A stretch of 64,000 nt of DNA from Oscillospiraceae bacterium (GCA_020025595.1 JAHHRV010000003.1:124001-188000); one strand, 5' to 3'; positions 42,340 to 51,319 are shown, numbered from the stretch's first letter. Made by a program: numbers and translations. Notes: generated by a model from the letters alone, not told the origin.

Positions 42340-42455
42340 TTATCCACAATTCGTTCCCATCCTGTGGATATTTTCCCGGATTCAGCCTGATTTTTGGGCC
42401 TTTCCCTGCCGTTTCCGCTGAATTTGTCCACAATATGTTGTCACGCTGTGGATAG
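42340..42455. promoter_or_regulatory. Two identically spaced dyads of DnaA-box-like 9-mers
   Basis: Four 9-mers close to the DnaA box TTATNCACA are arranged as two inverted pairs: TTATCCACA (42340-42348) facing TGTGGATAT (42363-42371), and TTGTCCACA (42424-42432) facing TGTGGATAG (42447-42455). Both pairs have exactly 14 bases between the boxes. The site lies between terminators of convergent genes, so it is not a promoter element. It could be a DnaA-binding reservoir, a replication-origin element, or a site for another protein. Confidence 0.75.
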
Positions 42456-42474
42456 AATTTTGCTTTTCCAAAAA

Positions 42475-42513
42475 ATAAACAGCCCCGATGCTGCACTGCG
42501 CAGCATCGGGGCT
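42475..42513 (-). terminator. Intrinsic terminator of the AraC-family gene
   Basis: Perfect stem agccccgatgctg / cagcatcggggct with a 7-base loop; T-rich tail on the minus strand. Confidence 0.88.
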
Positions 42514-42532
42514 TGATCGCTTTACAAAAGTT

Positions 42533-43690
42533 TTATCGGACAGATTTTGCATACTCCGTGGGGGTAATGCCGAACTTGTCCTTAAACTGCCGGGAAAAAT
42601 GGTGAACCGTGGAATACTGCAGCACCGCAGCGATTTCCGTAAAGTTCATGTTGTCCTCCCGGATCATCTGCTTGCTTTCCTGCAGCTTCACCCGGCGGAT
42701 GTATTCGCCCGGAGAAATCTGCAGATTCTTGCGGAACAGCGCCGTCAGATAGCTGGGGCTTACATCCACATGGCGGGCAACCACAGGCACTGTCAGCTTT
42801 TCCCGGACATGGGTGCTGATAAACTGCTGGGCACGGCGGATGATCTCGTTTTCAGAGTTCACCGCATTGGTGGTGCGCAGCTTTACCTGAGAAGGGCTTG
42901 CCTGTTCCCGCAACAGTGTCAACAGCAGGATCTGCAGGTAGCAGATCATCATATCCTCGGAATAGGAATCCATCTGATCGTGTTCCCTGAGCAGTCTTTG
43001 CAGCATGGAAACCGCAGACTGAGGAATCTCAAATTTCCGGTTAAACAGGCTCTGGGGGCATTCTCCGTCCAGATCAAAGCTGATGGTAATGTAGCTGGCA
43101 GCCACATCCTCGTCGGCATACTGCATATGCCACTGATTGGGCGCATAGATCACCAGATCGCCCTGATTCAGCTGAACATCCAGACCGTCTGCCACAGAAT
43201 GGATGGCACCTTTATCCACATAGGTCAGCTCCATGGGCTTGTGCGCCTCTCCGGGGAAGATAAAGCCCTTTTCTTTTTCATGATAGAAGAAGGTGTAAAT
43301 GCTGTTGACCGCAATATTGCGCTTCATGCGGTAGCTTTCGGTGGTATTCTCGGTGGTCACCTCTTCGGGCATCCGCTCCCCTGCCAACTCCACGCTGGAG
43401 GTATCCTGATACGGACGCAGGGAAAAATAAACGCCGGGCTTAATGCAGATCACCTTATCCAGATAAAAATGCTGATAGGACTCTCCATCCAGCGATACGG
43501 ACAGCACCGTCATATTTTCATGATTGCGCACCCAAATCTCATGGGTACCGCGATACACGCGACACGCTTCGCCAGAAAGCTGCATCACACTACTTTCCGC
43601 AGCTCTGTCCAGAAAATCTTTAGCAGGGCTCCGCTCAGACTCAATGGTACCGTAAGATTGAAATGAGAGATGATTCAGATTGCAAATCAT
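42533..43690 (-). CDS. AraC-family transcriptional regulator
   Basis: A 385-residue regulator. The N-terminal two-thirds include a cupin-like ligand domain (GDLVIYAPNQWHMQY). Residues about 285-385 are two helix-turn-helix units, VPVVARHVDVSPSYLTALFR and FTEIAAVLQYSTVHHFSRQF, ending FGITPTEYAKS. It should regulate a sugar or stress operon; no adjacent target is evident. Start 43690 follows ctggaggt. Confidence 0.93.
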   Translation of the reverse strand: MICNLNHLSFQSYGTIESERSPAKDFLDRAAESSVMQLSGEACRVYRGTHEIWVRNHENMTVLSVSLDGESYQHFYLDKVICIKPGVYFSLRPYQDTSSVELAGERMPEEVTTENTTESYRMKRNIAVNSIYTFFYHEKEKGFIFPGEAHKPMELTYVDKGAIHSVADGLDVQLNQGDLVIYAPNQWHMQYADEDVAASYITISFDLDGECPQSLFNRKFEIPQSAVSMLQRLLREHDQMDSYSEDMMICYLQILLLTLLREQASPSQVKLRTTNAVNSENEIIRRAQQFISTHVREKLTVPVVARHVDVSPSYLTALFRKNLQISPGEYIRRVKLQESKQMIREDNMNFTEIAAVLQYSTVHHFSRQFKDKFGITPTEYAKSVR

Positions 43691-43716
43691 ATTTTAGACC
43701 TCCAGCACAGAGATTA

Positions 43717-43752
43717 TAAAAATGAGGGAGACGATGATTCGTCCCCCTCATT
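43717..43752 (-). terminator. Terminator of the rplU-prp-rpmA-obgE block
   Basis: Inverted repeat aatgagggagacga / gtccccctcatt, T-rich on the minus strand, 60 bases past the obgE stop. Confidence 0.82.
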
Positions 43753-43811
43753 ATACTAAACAGAATCGAAAATGGCAAAGCTTTTTTGCAAAATAATGTA
43801 TATTCCGTCAA

Positions 43812-45086
43812 TTATCGCTGATACTCGAACTGGAAGTCGTAAATATCAACGGTATCGCCATCCTGAATTCCCATTTCCTCCAGGCGCTTGAACAGTCCGC
43901 TGCGGCGCAGAAGCAGGTCGAAGTGGTTCCGGGCCTCGTAGTCATCAAAATTGATATCCATGACCAGATGCTCCAGCCACTTGCCGGTGATCAGCCAGGT
44001 ATTGCCGTAGTGGTCGATCTCCAGCTCCTCCGGAGTACCGGCTGTAACCTCAGGTGCCACATATTCCGGCTCGTAGATGGTCACAGGAGGCAGCGTGCTC
44101 AGCCGCTGAGCCACCACACGCATCAGGTTCTTGGTGCCCTGAGTGGTACCGGCAGAAATCTCGTACAGCTCACAGCCGGCAGCTTCCACATGGGCGCGCA
44201 GACGCTCCAGATTGTCGCTTTCGGGCATCATCAGGTCGATCTTGTTGGCAGCAACGATCATGGGACGGTTGCTCAGATCCACGGAGTAGTTCTTCAGTTC
44301 GGCGCAGATGGCATCAAAATCCTCCACGGGATCTCTGCCCTCACTGCCGGAAACGTCGATTACATGGACAAGCAGGCGGCAGCGATCGATATGGCGCAGG
44401 AAGTCGTGGCCCAGACCGGCACCGTCAGCCGCACCCTCGATGATGCCGGGGATATCTGCCATGACGAAGGACACGCCTTCATCAACATAAATGACACCCA
44501 GGTTGGGGAACAGAGTTGTAAAATGGTAGTTGGCGATCTTGGGGCGGGCATTGGAAGTGACAGACAGCAGTGTAGACTTGCCCACATTGGGGAAGCCGAC
44601 CAGGCCCACATCTGCCAGAAGCTTCAGCTCCAGGATGACCTCTCGCTCCACGCCCGGACGACCGGACTTGGCAAAACGAGGGATCTGACGGGTTGCAGTG
44701 GCGTAGTGGGAGTTGCCCCAGCCGCCTCGGCCGCCCTTAGCAATGACAAAATCCTCACCGGTGGACATATCCACGATGATCTGATTGGTGGCAGCATCCC
44801 GGACCACAGTGCCCCGGGGCACCTGAATGACCAGAGGCTCACCGCGCTTGCCTGCCATATTCCGGCCCTGACCGTTAGCACCGGCGCCTGCCTGATACTT
44901 GCGCTTATAGCGGAAGTCCAGCAGCGTGGTCATATGGTCGCTGACACGCAGGATGACGCTGCCGCCGTGACCGCCGTCGCCGCCATCAGGGCCACCGGCT
45001 GCCACATATTTTTCCCGGTGGAATGCAACGGCACCATCGCCGCCGCGGCCACCAATAACTGTAATTCGTACCTTATCAACAAACAT
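43812..45086 (-). CDS. obgE: GTPase ObgE/CgtA
   Basis: A 424-residue Obg GTPase that helps 50S ribosome assembly and stress signalling. The glycine-rich Obg domain starts MFVDKVRITVIGGRGGDGAVAF; G1 is GFPNVGKST, G3 is DIPG, G4 is ANKID; the last 80 residues or so are the OCT domain (ITGKWLEHLVMDINFDDYEA). Start 45086 follows aggagg. A terminator upstream separates it partly from rpmA. Confidence 0.97.
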   Translation of the reverse strand: MFVDKVRITVIGGRGGDGAVAFHREKYVAAGGPDGGDGGHGGSVILRVSDHMTTLLDFRYKRKYQAGAGANGQGRNMAGKRGEPLVIQVPRGTVVRDAATNQIIVDMSTGEDFVIAKGGRGGWGNSHYATATRQIPRFAKSGRPGVEREVILELKLLADVGLVGFPNVGKSTLLSVTSNARPKIANYHFTTLFPNLGVIYVDEGVSFVMADIPGIIEGAADGAGLGHDFLRHIDRCRLLVHVIDVSGSEGRDPVEDFDAICAELKNYSVDLSNRPMIVAANKIDLMMPESDNLERLRAHVEAAGCELYEISAGTTQGTKNLMRVVAQRLSTLPPVTIYEPEYVAPEVTAGTPEELEIDHYGNTWLITGKWLEHLVMDINFDDYEARNHFDLLLRRSGLFKRLEEMGIQDGDTVDIYDFQFEYQR

Positions 45087-45163
45087 ATCCGTAAATCCTC
45101 CTATTGTGAGATTTGGGTATGAAACATTCAAACATAAAACGATGCAAGGCACCACAAAAGACT

Positions 45164-45206
45164 GGTTTAAAAAAAGGGCTGCTACAAGTGTTTGCAGCAG
45201 CCCTTC
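45164..45206 (-). terminator. Terminator between rpmA and obgE
   Basis: Stem aagggctgct / agcagccctt followed by seven Ts on the minus strand; probably partial, letting some transcription reach obgE. Confidence 0.88.
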
Positions 45207-45220
45207 GCATTATGAATCCA

Positions 45221-45502
45221 TTACTGTGCTGCGTAAACGGAGCACTGTCTGCGATCCTTACCCTTGCGCTCGAACTTGACGGTACCGTCAACCAGAGCAA
45301 ACAGAGTATCATCGCTGCCGATACCAACATTGACACCGGGATGGATGTGAGTGCCTCTCTGGCGAACCAGAATGTTGCCAGCCAGAACGAACTGACCGTC
45401 AGCGCGCTTCACGCCCAGACGCTTAGACTCGGAATCACGGCCGTTCTTGGTGGAACCGCCGCCCTTATGGTGAGCGAAGAACTGAATACCAATCTTCAGC
45501 AT
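45221..45502 (-). CDS. rpmA: 50S ribosomal protein L27, with cleavable N-terminal extension
   Basis: A 93-residue L27. The start at 45502 follows ggaggtg. The first nine residues, MLKIGIQFF, form the Firmicutes extension that the protease Prp removes before A10 (cleavage predicted after F9), leaving AHHKGGGS, the flexible end reaching the peptidyl-transferase centre. The middle (SKRLGVKRADGQFVLAGNIL and HPGVNVGIGSDDTLFA) is canonical. Confidence 0.96.
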   Translation of the reverse strand: MLKIGIQFFAHHKGGGSTKNGRDSESKRLGVKRADGQFVLAGNILVRQRGTHIHPGVNVGIGSDDTLFALVDGTVKFERKGKDRRQCSVYAAQ

Positions 45503-45506
45503 GGTG

Positions 45507-45830
45507 TTACACCTCCAAAACTTCGATATAATCAGGATAATCATCCCGCAGGCTGCACAGAGTAATCATCATACCGGCAAGAACTGCCTGGACAGATTCC
45601 TCTTCATCGCAGGAAACGGGCAGGGTCAGAGTGATGCGAGCATCCTCGTTCTTGACCCGAACCTTGGCCTTTGCGCCACACACATCATTGATGGTGGCCT
45701 CAGCCATGGTAACAACGGCGCTGACAGCTGCACACACGATATCGGTGCCAGCCTCGCCGTAACCGCTATGACCGAAAACGGTGAATCCTGTAATTCGATC
45801 GTCTTCGGTAAAAAATTCACATCTGGTCAT
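45507..45830 (-). CDS. prp: Ribosomal-processing cysteine protease Prp
   Basis: A 107-residue protease of the DUF464 family. The catalytic pair is H21 in FGHSGYGEAG and C33 in DIVCAAVSA. It cuts the L27 extension encoded immediately downstream. It starts three bases after the rplU stop; its ribosome-binding site is weak, so translation may be coupled. Confidence 0.95.
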   Translation of the reverse strand: MTRCEFFTEDDRITGFTVFGHSGYGEAGTDIVCAAVSAVVTMAEATINDVCGAKAKVRVKNEDARITLTLPVSCDEEESVQAVLAGMMITLCSLRDDYPDYIEVLEV

Positions 45831-45833
45831 AAC

Positions 45834-46145
45834 TTACAGAGCGATCTTAGTGATCTCGACCTTGGTGTAGGGCTGACGATGGCCCATCTTCTTCTTCTCG
45901 TTCTTCTTAGCCTTGTACTTGAAGATGGTCAGCTTCTTGCCCTTGCCGTTCTTGACGACCTTAGCCTCGACAGCTGCACCCTCAACAACGGGAGCGCCGA
46001 TCTTGGAGTTCTCACCGTCCAGGACAGCCAGAACCTCGTCGAACTTAACGGTAGCGTTCTCTTCAGCGTTCAGCTTTTCGATGAACAGAACATCACCCTC
46101 TGCAACGGTATACTGCTTACCGCCGGTAACGATAACTGCTTTCAT
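45834..46145 (-). CDS. rplU: 50S ribosomal protein L21
   Basis: A 103-residue L21 with MKAVIVTGGKQYTVAEGDVL and a C-terminal basic segment GHRQPYTKVEITKI. First gene of the block. The start follows gtaggtg. A leader of about 85 bases upstream contains a hairpin around ggtgcgcaaacacc, in the place where the L21 leader occurs in Firmicutes. Confidence 0.97.
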   Translation of the reverse strand: MKAVIVTGGKQYTVAEGDVLFIEKLNAEENATVKFDEVLAVLDGENSKIGAPVVEGAAVEAKVVKNGKGKKLTIFKYKAKKNEKKKMGHRQPYTKVEITKIAL

Positions 46146-46235
46146 TTGTTTTTCACCTACTTTATATTGTGTAGTCTCGCTCTTGAGGCGCGGTGTTTGC
46201 GCACCAACTTAAAGCCCCTTCGATGCGGCTGGAAT

Positions 46236-46264
46236 ATTTTATCATGGTATTTCCGAAAAGTCAA
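46236..46264 (-). promoter_or_regulatory. Predicted promoter of rplU
   Basis: On the minus strand, TTGACT (complement 46259-46264), 17-base spacer, TAAAAT (complement 46236-46241). Confidence 0.82.
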
Positions 46265-46344
46265 GGACATTTCACAACTTTTTCTTGCTATTTCTTCGAT
46301 ATTTTGCTATCATAGACCTATCTTTCCCGGAGGTATATCCGTAT

Positions 46345-46689
46345 ATGAAAACCAAGTACTGGCTCATCGGCTTTGCAGTCCTTGCAGTGATCTGTCTGGT
46401 GTGCAGCCTTCCTCTTTTGCATCACGAGACCGCTTCTTCGGCTGAAATCTATTCCGACGGCAAGCTGATCAAGACCGTTTCTCTCTTCATCGACCAGGAA
46501 TTCACCGTCAACGGTCACAACACCGTCACCGTGAAGGACGGTACCATTGCCGTTACCGATGCCGACTGCCCCGACGGCTACTGCATGAAGCGTGGATTCT
46601 GCTCCGGCGGCACCGATATCGTGTGCCTGCCCAACCGTCTGGTGATCCATTTTGTGGCGGAATCCGATATTGATGCCGTTGTCGGATGA
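46345..46689 (+). CDS. NusG domain II protein, membrane-anchored
   Basis: A 114-residue protein starting at 46345 behind ggaggt. One N-terminal helix (YWLIGFAVLAVICLVCSLPL) precedes a NusG domain II-like fold with the signature DCPDGYCMKRGFCSGGTDIVCLPN reduced to DCPDGYC, then IVCLPNRLVIHF. This family is widespread in Clostridia, and its role is not established; sometimes it lies near electron-transfer or thiamine genes. It is separately transcribed (TTGCTA-N17-TATCAT at 46285-46313). Confidence 0.86.
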   Translation: MKTKYWLIGFAVLAVICLVCSLPLLHHETASSAEIYSDGKLIKTVSLFIDQEFTVNGHNTVTVKDGTIAVTDADCPDGYCMKRGFCSGGTDIVCLPNRLVIHFVAESDIDAVVG

Positions 46690-46716
46690 AATTTCGAAAA
46701 TTTTGTAAAATAGGTA

Positions 46717-46745
46717 TTGACAAGCGGCGTTTTCCGTAGTATAAT
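46717..46745 (+). promoter_or_regulatory. Consensus promoter of tRNA-Val
   Basis: TTGACA (46717-46722), 17-base spacer, TATAAT (46740-46745). Confidence 0.92.
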
Positions 46746-46778
46746 GCATCATGTTCCGAGCGAAACGGAATGTGACCT

Positions 46779-46854
46779 GGACGATTAGCTCAGCTGGTAG
46801 AGCATGCGCTTGACGTGCGCAGGGTCAGCGGTTCGAGTCCGTTATCGTCCACCA
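46779..46854 (+). tRNA. tRNA-Val (anticodon GAC)
   Basis: A 76-base tRNA. The acceptor stem pairs ggacgat with atcgtcc, the anticodon loop is ttgacgt with GAC, the T arm has ggttcgagtcc, and CCA is encoded at 46852-46854. Confidence 0.95.
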
Positions 46855-46856
46855 TA

Positions 46857-46890
46857 AAAACCACCATCATTCGATGGTGGTTTTTCTTTT
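46857..46890 (+). terminator. Terminator after tRNA-Val
   Basis: Stem aaaaccaccatc / gatggtggtttt with a short loop and a T run. Confidence 0.92.
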
Positions 46891-47172
46891 TATTCAGCGC
46901 CTGCCACGCAGATAAATAACGCTTCCTGCGCCGCATAAAAAAGCTCGATTGACGCTGTTGGGCCGCCAGATCCATGTTTCATTGACTTATATCCCGTAGT
47001 GATGTATAATTTTTGCGAAGAAAATATGCTTTCTGCAAGCATATTCTCCCGTTTTTTAACACAGATCCACAGGATCTATACAACTGTCACAACGACAGGT
47101 CCGGAACATTCTCCTGAATCCGGATCTCCATTACATCTGCAAAGACACGATTTAAGCATTGGAGGTTTACAC
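46891..47172 (+). other. Leader region of the SDR gene
   Basis: About 280 bases without a gene. It holds a hairpin (aatatgctt / aagcatatt, about 47026-47048) followed within seven bases by six Ts, which looks like an attenuator, and ends in a strong ggaggt site before the start at 47173. Confidence 0.6.
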
Positions 47173-48219
47173 ATGAATCAAATTCTGATGCAGGATTTTG
47201 CTGCTGTTGCCAACAGCAACCTGCCTTTTGAAGAATATCAAAATAAAACATTTCTGATTACGGGTGCAACCGGGTTGGTTGGATCTTTGCTTGTCAAAAC
47301 CCTGCTCTACTGCAACCAGGTTAAACACCTCAATCTGACCGTAGTAGCTGCTGTCAGAAATCCCGATAAAGCAAAGCACATCTTCCAGGATTTTGCGGAT
47401 GATGCGCTGAAGATCCAACAATGGGATCTGACCGAAGGCACTGTCGCCATCAATGAACCCGTTGATTTCATCATTCACACCGCTGCAATCACAAACTCCA
47501 AGCAGATGGTGACGGACCCCGTCGGCACAATTCAGACATCCGTCGTCGGCACCAGAAATGTGCTGGAGTTGGCCCGCCAGAAGAAGGCATCCATGGTTTA
47601 TGTCTCTTCCATGGAAATGTACGGAAACCCGAATCTTCCCCACAAGGTCACAGAAGAGGATTTTGGATACATCGACCTGTCCAATGTCAGAAGCTGCTAC
47701 CCGGAATCCAAAAGAATGTGCGAGTGCCTGTGCACCGCCTACTGCGAACAGTTCGGCGTGCGGGTCTGCACGGCTCGACTGGCACAGACTTTTGGCGCAG
47801 GCATTCTGCCCACCGAGAATCGGGTGTTCGCGCAGTTTGCACGCAGTGCAATGCACGGTGAAAACATCGTTCTGCACACCACCGGTCAAAGCGAAGGTAA
47901 CTATGTTTATACTTCGGACGCCATGCGCGCGCTGCTGCTGTTGCTTGTAAGAGGAAAGAGCGGTCAGTCCTATAATGTTGTCAACGAAGAAAACCACATG
48001 ACCATCGCCGACATGGCCCACATGGTAGCACAGAACTTTGGTCAGAACGCTACCCAGGTCGTCTTTGATATTCCCAAGGACAGCCTCAAGTACGGATATG
48101 CACCGGCCACAAAGATGCATTTAAGTGCTGAAAAAATCGCTGCACTGGGCTGGAAGGCAGAAATCGACCTGCCTGAATCCTACCGCAGAATCATCGAATA
48201 CCTTAAGGATTTTGAGTAA
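47173..48219 (+). CDS. NAD-dependent epimerase/dehydratase (extended SDR)
   Basis: A 348-residue sugar-nucleotide SDR. The NAD site is GATGLVG near the N-terminus, followed by VSSMEMYG and the catalytic YPESK (Y...K). Substrate is not clear; it might be an epimerase or decarboxylase for a sugar nucleotide of the nearby surface polymer, or a polyol precursor. It is transcribed on the opposite strand from the main cluster and ends at a shared terminator. Start 47173 follows ggaggttt. Confidence 0.88.
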   Translation: MNQILMQDFAAVANSNLPFEEYQNKTFLITGATGLVGSLLVKTLLYCNQVKHLNLTVVAAVRNPDKAKHIFQDFADDALKIQQWDLTEGTVAINEPVDFIIHTAAITNSKQMVTDPVGTIQTSVVGTRNVLELARQKKASMVYVSSMEMYGNPNLPHKVTEEDFGYIDLSNVRSCYPESKRMCECLCTAYCEQFGVRVCTARLAQTFGAGILPTENRVFAQFARSAMHGENIVLHTTGQSEGNYVYTSDAMRALLLLLVRGKSGQSYNVVNEENHMTIADMAHMVAQNFGQNATQVVFDIPKDSLKYGYAPATKMHLSAEKIAALGWKAEIDLPESYRRIIEYLKDFE

Positions 48220-48303
48220 GAAAATCCCACACAGAAAATGTGTTTCATCGGCACCGGGCTCCAAAGGTGCGTGGGTGACGGGATTTTCCAATCCTATATA
48301 TGC

Positions 48304-48344
48304 AAAAACGCAATCGCCAGATAATCCGGCGATTGCGTTTTTTT
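48304..48344. terminator. Bidirectional terminator between the SDR gene and the surface-polysaccharide cluster
   Basis: Stem aacgcaatcgcc / ggcgattgcgtt with A/T runs on both sides. Confidence 0.92.
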
Positions 48345-48382
48345 CGTAGATTGTTTGCAGCTGTTTTCGCTATGACAGCCAA

Positions 48383-49909
48383 TCATCTTCTGATGAGCAT
48401 CTGTCTGATACGGTTCAGCAGAGATGTCATTTCTTTGCGTGCAAAGATAAATCCAATGCCCAGAGCAAGGAATCCATTGATCACAGCCAGCAATGCACCA
48501 TACATCACAAAAGACAGGTAGCCGGTTACATGGTGGCTCAGCGGGAATTCCACCACACTGGTAATGACACTTGCAACAGCCAGAGGCAGTGCCAGATGCA
48601 CCAGCTTCCGGGTTTTGTTCTTAAAGAACCAATGGTGAACATATCCCATTTCCATGATTGCCAGCAGCACAGCAACCAGCAGCAGCGATACCAGCATACC
48701 GTACACGCCCCACAGGAAACCGCCGATCGTCATGGAAACAATCAGGACGGCACAGGCAATGATCTGGAAGTTCTTGCTGATTCTGAACTCGCCGGCCATA
48801 TTGATCAGGTGTCCGGAAGGAATATGCAGCATTTCAACCGCAGTAATCATAACCATCAGAATTGCAATGGTCATATCATAATAATTTGCATCGGTAATGC
48901 CGTCGGTATACAGCCGAATGAACGGAAGGATCAAAACGCAGCAGGTAGACAGCAGCACATAGATTGCAGAGAATGCCGCATACTCGTACTGGGCAAACAC
49001 AGGCCACACATTTTCTCTGGGCTGCTCTTTCAGGAGCTGTCCAAGGCTCAGTCTGGGGGCATCAATTACGCCATGCATCAGGCTTTTCAGCATGGTAAAG
49101 ATGTTGTTATACACCGCGTAGACGCTTGCCAGCAGGGTACCGCCGGAAGGCAGGATGGACAGGAATACAATGGGTGCAGAGTTATAGATGACACTGGTGA
49201 TCTTCTGTGCCATGACATCGCCGGTTCCCTTGATCAGCTCCTGGCGGGGCTGTACAGTTACATCCAGATACGGTGTCTTCTTTTTGACATAGAAGGCGAT
49301 CAGCAGGCTGTTGAGCAATGCGCACACCATGGTGTTTGCACGAACCATCCACATGGGGCCATGATTCAGGACCAGGATAATGTTGGCAAAATGGCCCAGA
49401 CCCAGAGTGAAAATGGAAATAATATTTACGACATATTCCCTCTGCTGGGACTGAAGCAGCACCCGGTAAGTGGAAGCATAAAACAGGTTGAACGATGCAG
49501 GAACAACCGCCATGACAATAACCGTTGAAATAAAACCTGCGGGCAGATCACTGTTTGCCAGCAAACCGTATCCCACTGCTACTACGCTGCCGATTGCCAG
49601 AAACAGAATACCGATTTTCCGGAATTTCTGTTTTGTGGCAGACAGGATTCCATTAATCAGGTCATGGTCACCACTGGCAAGGGGGGCAAACAGCGCCACA
49701 TTGGACGCCATGGTAAATCCGCCCTCCAGAATCAGCAGAACATTGACGATCTGGTTTGCGGTAGAGTTCAGGCCGTTAAAATCAGAACCATACTGTTCAA
49801 TAACGAACCGGGTTACAACAATACCCATCAGGCCGTTGACCAATGTCATCATCAGTGCGGATATTGCGTTAAAAAGACTATACTTACTTTTGCTTTGTTT
49901 TAATGACAT
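48383..49909 (-). CDS. Polysaccharide flippase (Wzx-like, MATE/MVF fold)
   Basis: A 508-residue membrane protein with about 13-14 helices, of the Wzx/polysaccharide-biosynthesis type, which flips lipid-linked repeat units across the membrane. The N-terminus NAISALMMTLVNGLMGIVVT and the amphipathic helix pattern match this family. Last gene of the cluster in transcription order. Confidence 0.88.
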   Translation of the reverse strand: MSLKQSKSKYSLFNAISALMMTLVNGLMGIVVTRFVIEQYGSDFNGLNSTANQIVNVLLILEGGFTMASNVALFAPLASGDHDLINGILSATKQKFRKIGILFLAIGSVVAVGYGLLANSDLPAGFISTVIVMAVVPASFNLFYASTYRVLLQSQQREYVVNIISIFTLGLGHFANIILVLNHGPMWMVRANTMVCALLNSLLIAFYVKKKTPYLDVTVQPRQELIKGTGDVMAQKITSVIYNSAPIVFLSILPSGGTLLASVYAVYNNIFTMLKSLMHGVIDAPRLSLGQLLKEQPRENVWPVFAQYEYAAFSAIYVLLSTCCVLILPFIRLYTDGITDANYYDMTIAILMVMITAVEMLHIPSGHLINMAGEFRISKNFQIIACAVLIVSMTIGGFLWGVYGMLVSLLLVAVLLAIMEMGYVHHWFFKNKTRKLVHLALPLAVASVITSVVEFPLSHHVTGYLSFVMYGALLAVINGFLALGIGFIFARKEMTSLLNRIRQMLIRR

Positions 49910-49948
49910 GCTCTGTATCCTTTAACTTTCTAAATAAACTTCCTGAAA

Positions 49949-51319
49949 TCAGGACTCACTGCTTTTCGATTCCAGCTTCTGTCTGCATGCAGCCAGGCTC
50001 AGCACATACACAGGGCATACCAGAGGATGGAATACGATCGGCTGGATCAGTCCGATTCCCAAGTAAATCATCGTGGACAAAACCATGACAATTTTGTAAG
50101 GCCGCTTACTGCGCCCGCCGGATACAAAGAACTTTGCATCCGCAACAATTGCAAGAAACAGCGCAATGATCATCACGCAGCCCACAATACCACAGCAGAT
50201 AATTGTCTCTATAACGACATTGTGGGAGCTTTGCATAACACCGTATGTCTCGCTGATCTGATAATAATACAGCACATCTCCTGTGCCAAACCAGGGGTTC
50301 AATTTGACCTGATCCATTCCCATCTGGAACAGCTGGCTGCGCATCTGGTCGCTTCTTACTGTCTGCTGCTGTGCCTCATGGCGTACTGCATCGTCCTCGG
50401 AATCCTCAGGCAGAAGCAGTTCATCGTCCAGGAAATCATCTTCAAAATCCTGCTCAGCAGGATTCTGGGAATCATCCTCCGGCTTTTCCTGGGCCCAGTT
50501 GAACAAACCAATATTGGTTTCTCGATAGATGGCATACCGAACCCGTCCCACATCTGCCATCATCAGCACAATTACAAAAACACAGGCTATGCCCAGGGTG
50601 CTGACGATCCGCAGGAATCCCTTTTTGTTTTTGATATTGGCCAGAATCACCACCAGATCCGTAATCAGCGACAGCCAGAAGAACGCACGCGAACCTGCCG
50701 TGGCAATCGTGACTGCTCCGCCGAAAATCGTAAGGCCATAGAGAATCTTTTCCATTTTGCTGCAGTTTTTATTACAGAAATGCAGCATGATATAGGGCAG
50801 CTCAACCGCAATAACGCTCAGAAGCAGATTGATATTGATGGGCAGTCTAGCAACATATCTGGTGCCGAACAGACGATAAACTGCATTATAGATGATGACA
50901 TACAGGGTAATTGCGCATATGTTGCAGGACAGCTCTTTCTCCGAAATGCGAATCGCCCCGGAACGAATCATCAGATATGCTGCAACAGAACCAAAGAAAA
51001 CCACGCAATAATAAAAGCTCTCTTTGATTTCCATGCCATGCATCAGCCGGTATACGGAGATCACTCCATAGTAGAGCGCAAAGACATAGTAGATCAAGTC
51101 TAAAATATCCGGCTTTTTCTTTTTTATGGACCTTAAATCGGTCACCAGTTTCCATACAATGGCCGCGCAGAAAGGAACATATACAAAGAGCGTCATCACT
51201 CGGTTTGCCAAAATGGATATGTTCAGAACACGATTTACCCAAGTTGAGCTAAATGACAGCAATACTGTCACAAAAAAGAACACAAGGAAAAATTTATAAT
51301 CTCTAATCAGTTTCTTCAC
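49949..51319 (-). CDS. O-antigen/polysaccharide polymerase (Wzy-like)
   Basis: A 456-residue membrane protein with about 10-12 helices and a large hydrophilic loop near residues 270-340 (acidic, rich in Asp and Glu), as in Wzy/O-antigen ligase-type proteins. It should join repeat units outside the membrane. It starts at GTG 51319 behind ggggg. It follows the glycosyltransferase gene after 75 bases. Confidence 0.82.
   Translation of the reverse strand: MKKLIRDYKFFLVFFFVTVLLSFSSTWVNRVLNISILANRVMTLFVYVPFCAAIVWKLVTDLRSIKKKKPDILDLIYYVFALYYGVISVYRLMHGMEIKESFYYCVVFFGSVAAYLMIRSGAIRISEKELSCNICAITLYVIIYNAVYRLFGTRYVARLPININLLLSVIAVELPYIMLHFCNKNCSKMEKILYGLTIFGGAVTIATAGSRAFFWLSLITDLVVILANIKNKKGFLRIVSTLGIACVFVIVLMMADVGRVRYAIYRETNIGLFNWAQEKPEDDSQNPAEQDFEDDFLDDELLLPEDSEDDAVRHEAQQQTVRSDQMRSQLFQMGMDQVKLNPWFGTGDVLYYYQISETYGVMQSSHNVVIETIICCGIVGCVMIIALFLAIVADAKFFVSGGRSKRPYKIVMVLSTMIYLGIGLIQPIVFHPLVCPVYVLSLAACRQKLESKSSES

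Noticed and set aside
42260..42496. Small minus-strand frame between rpsR and the AraC gene
   Set aside because: It spans two terminators and the DnaA-box dyads and has no ribosome-binding site.
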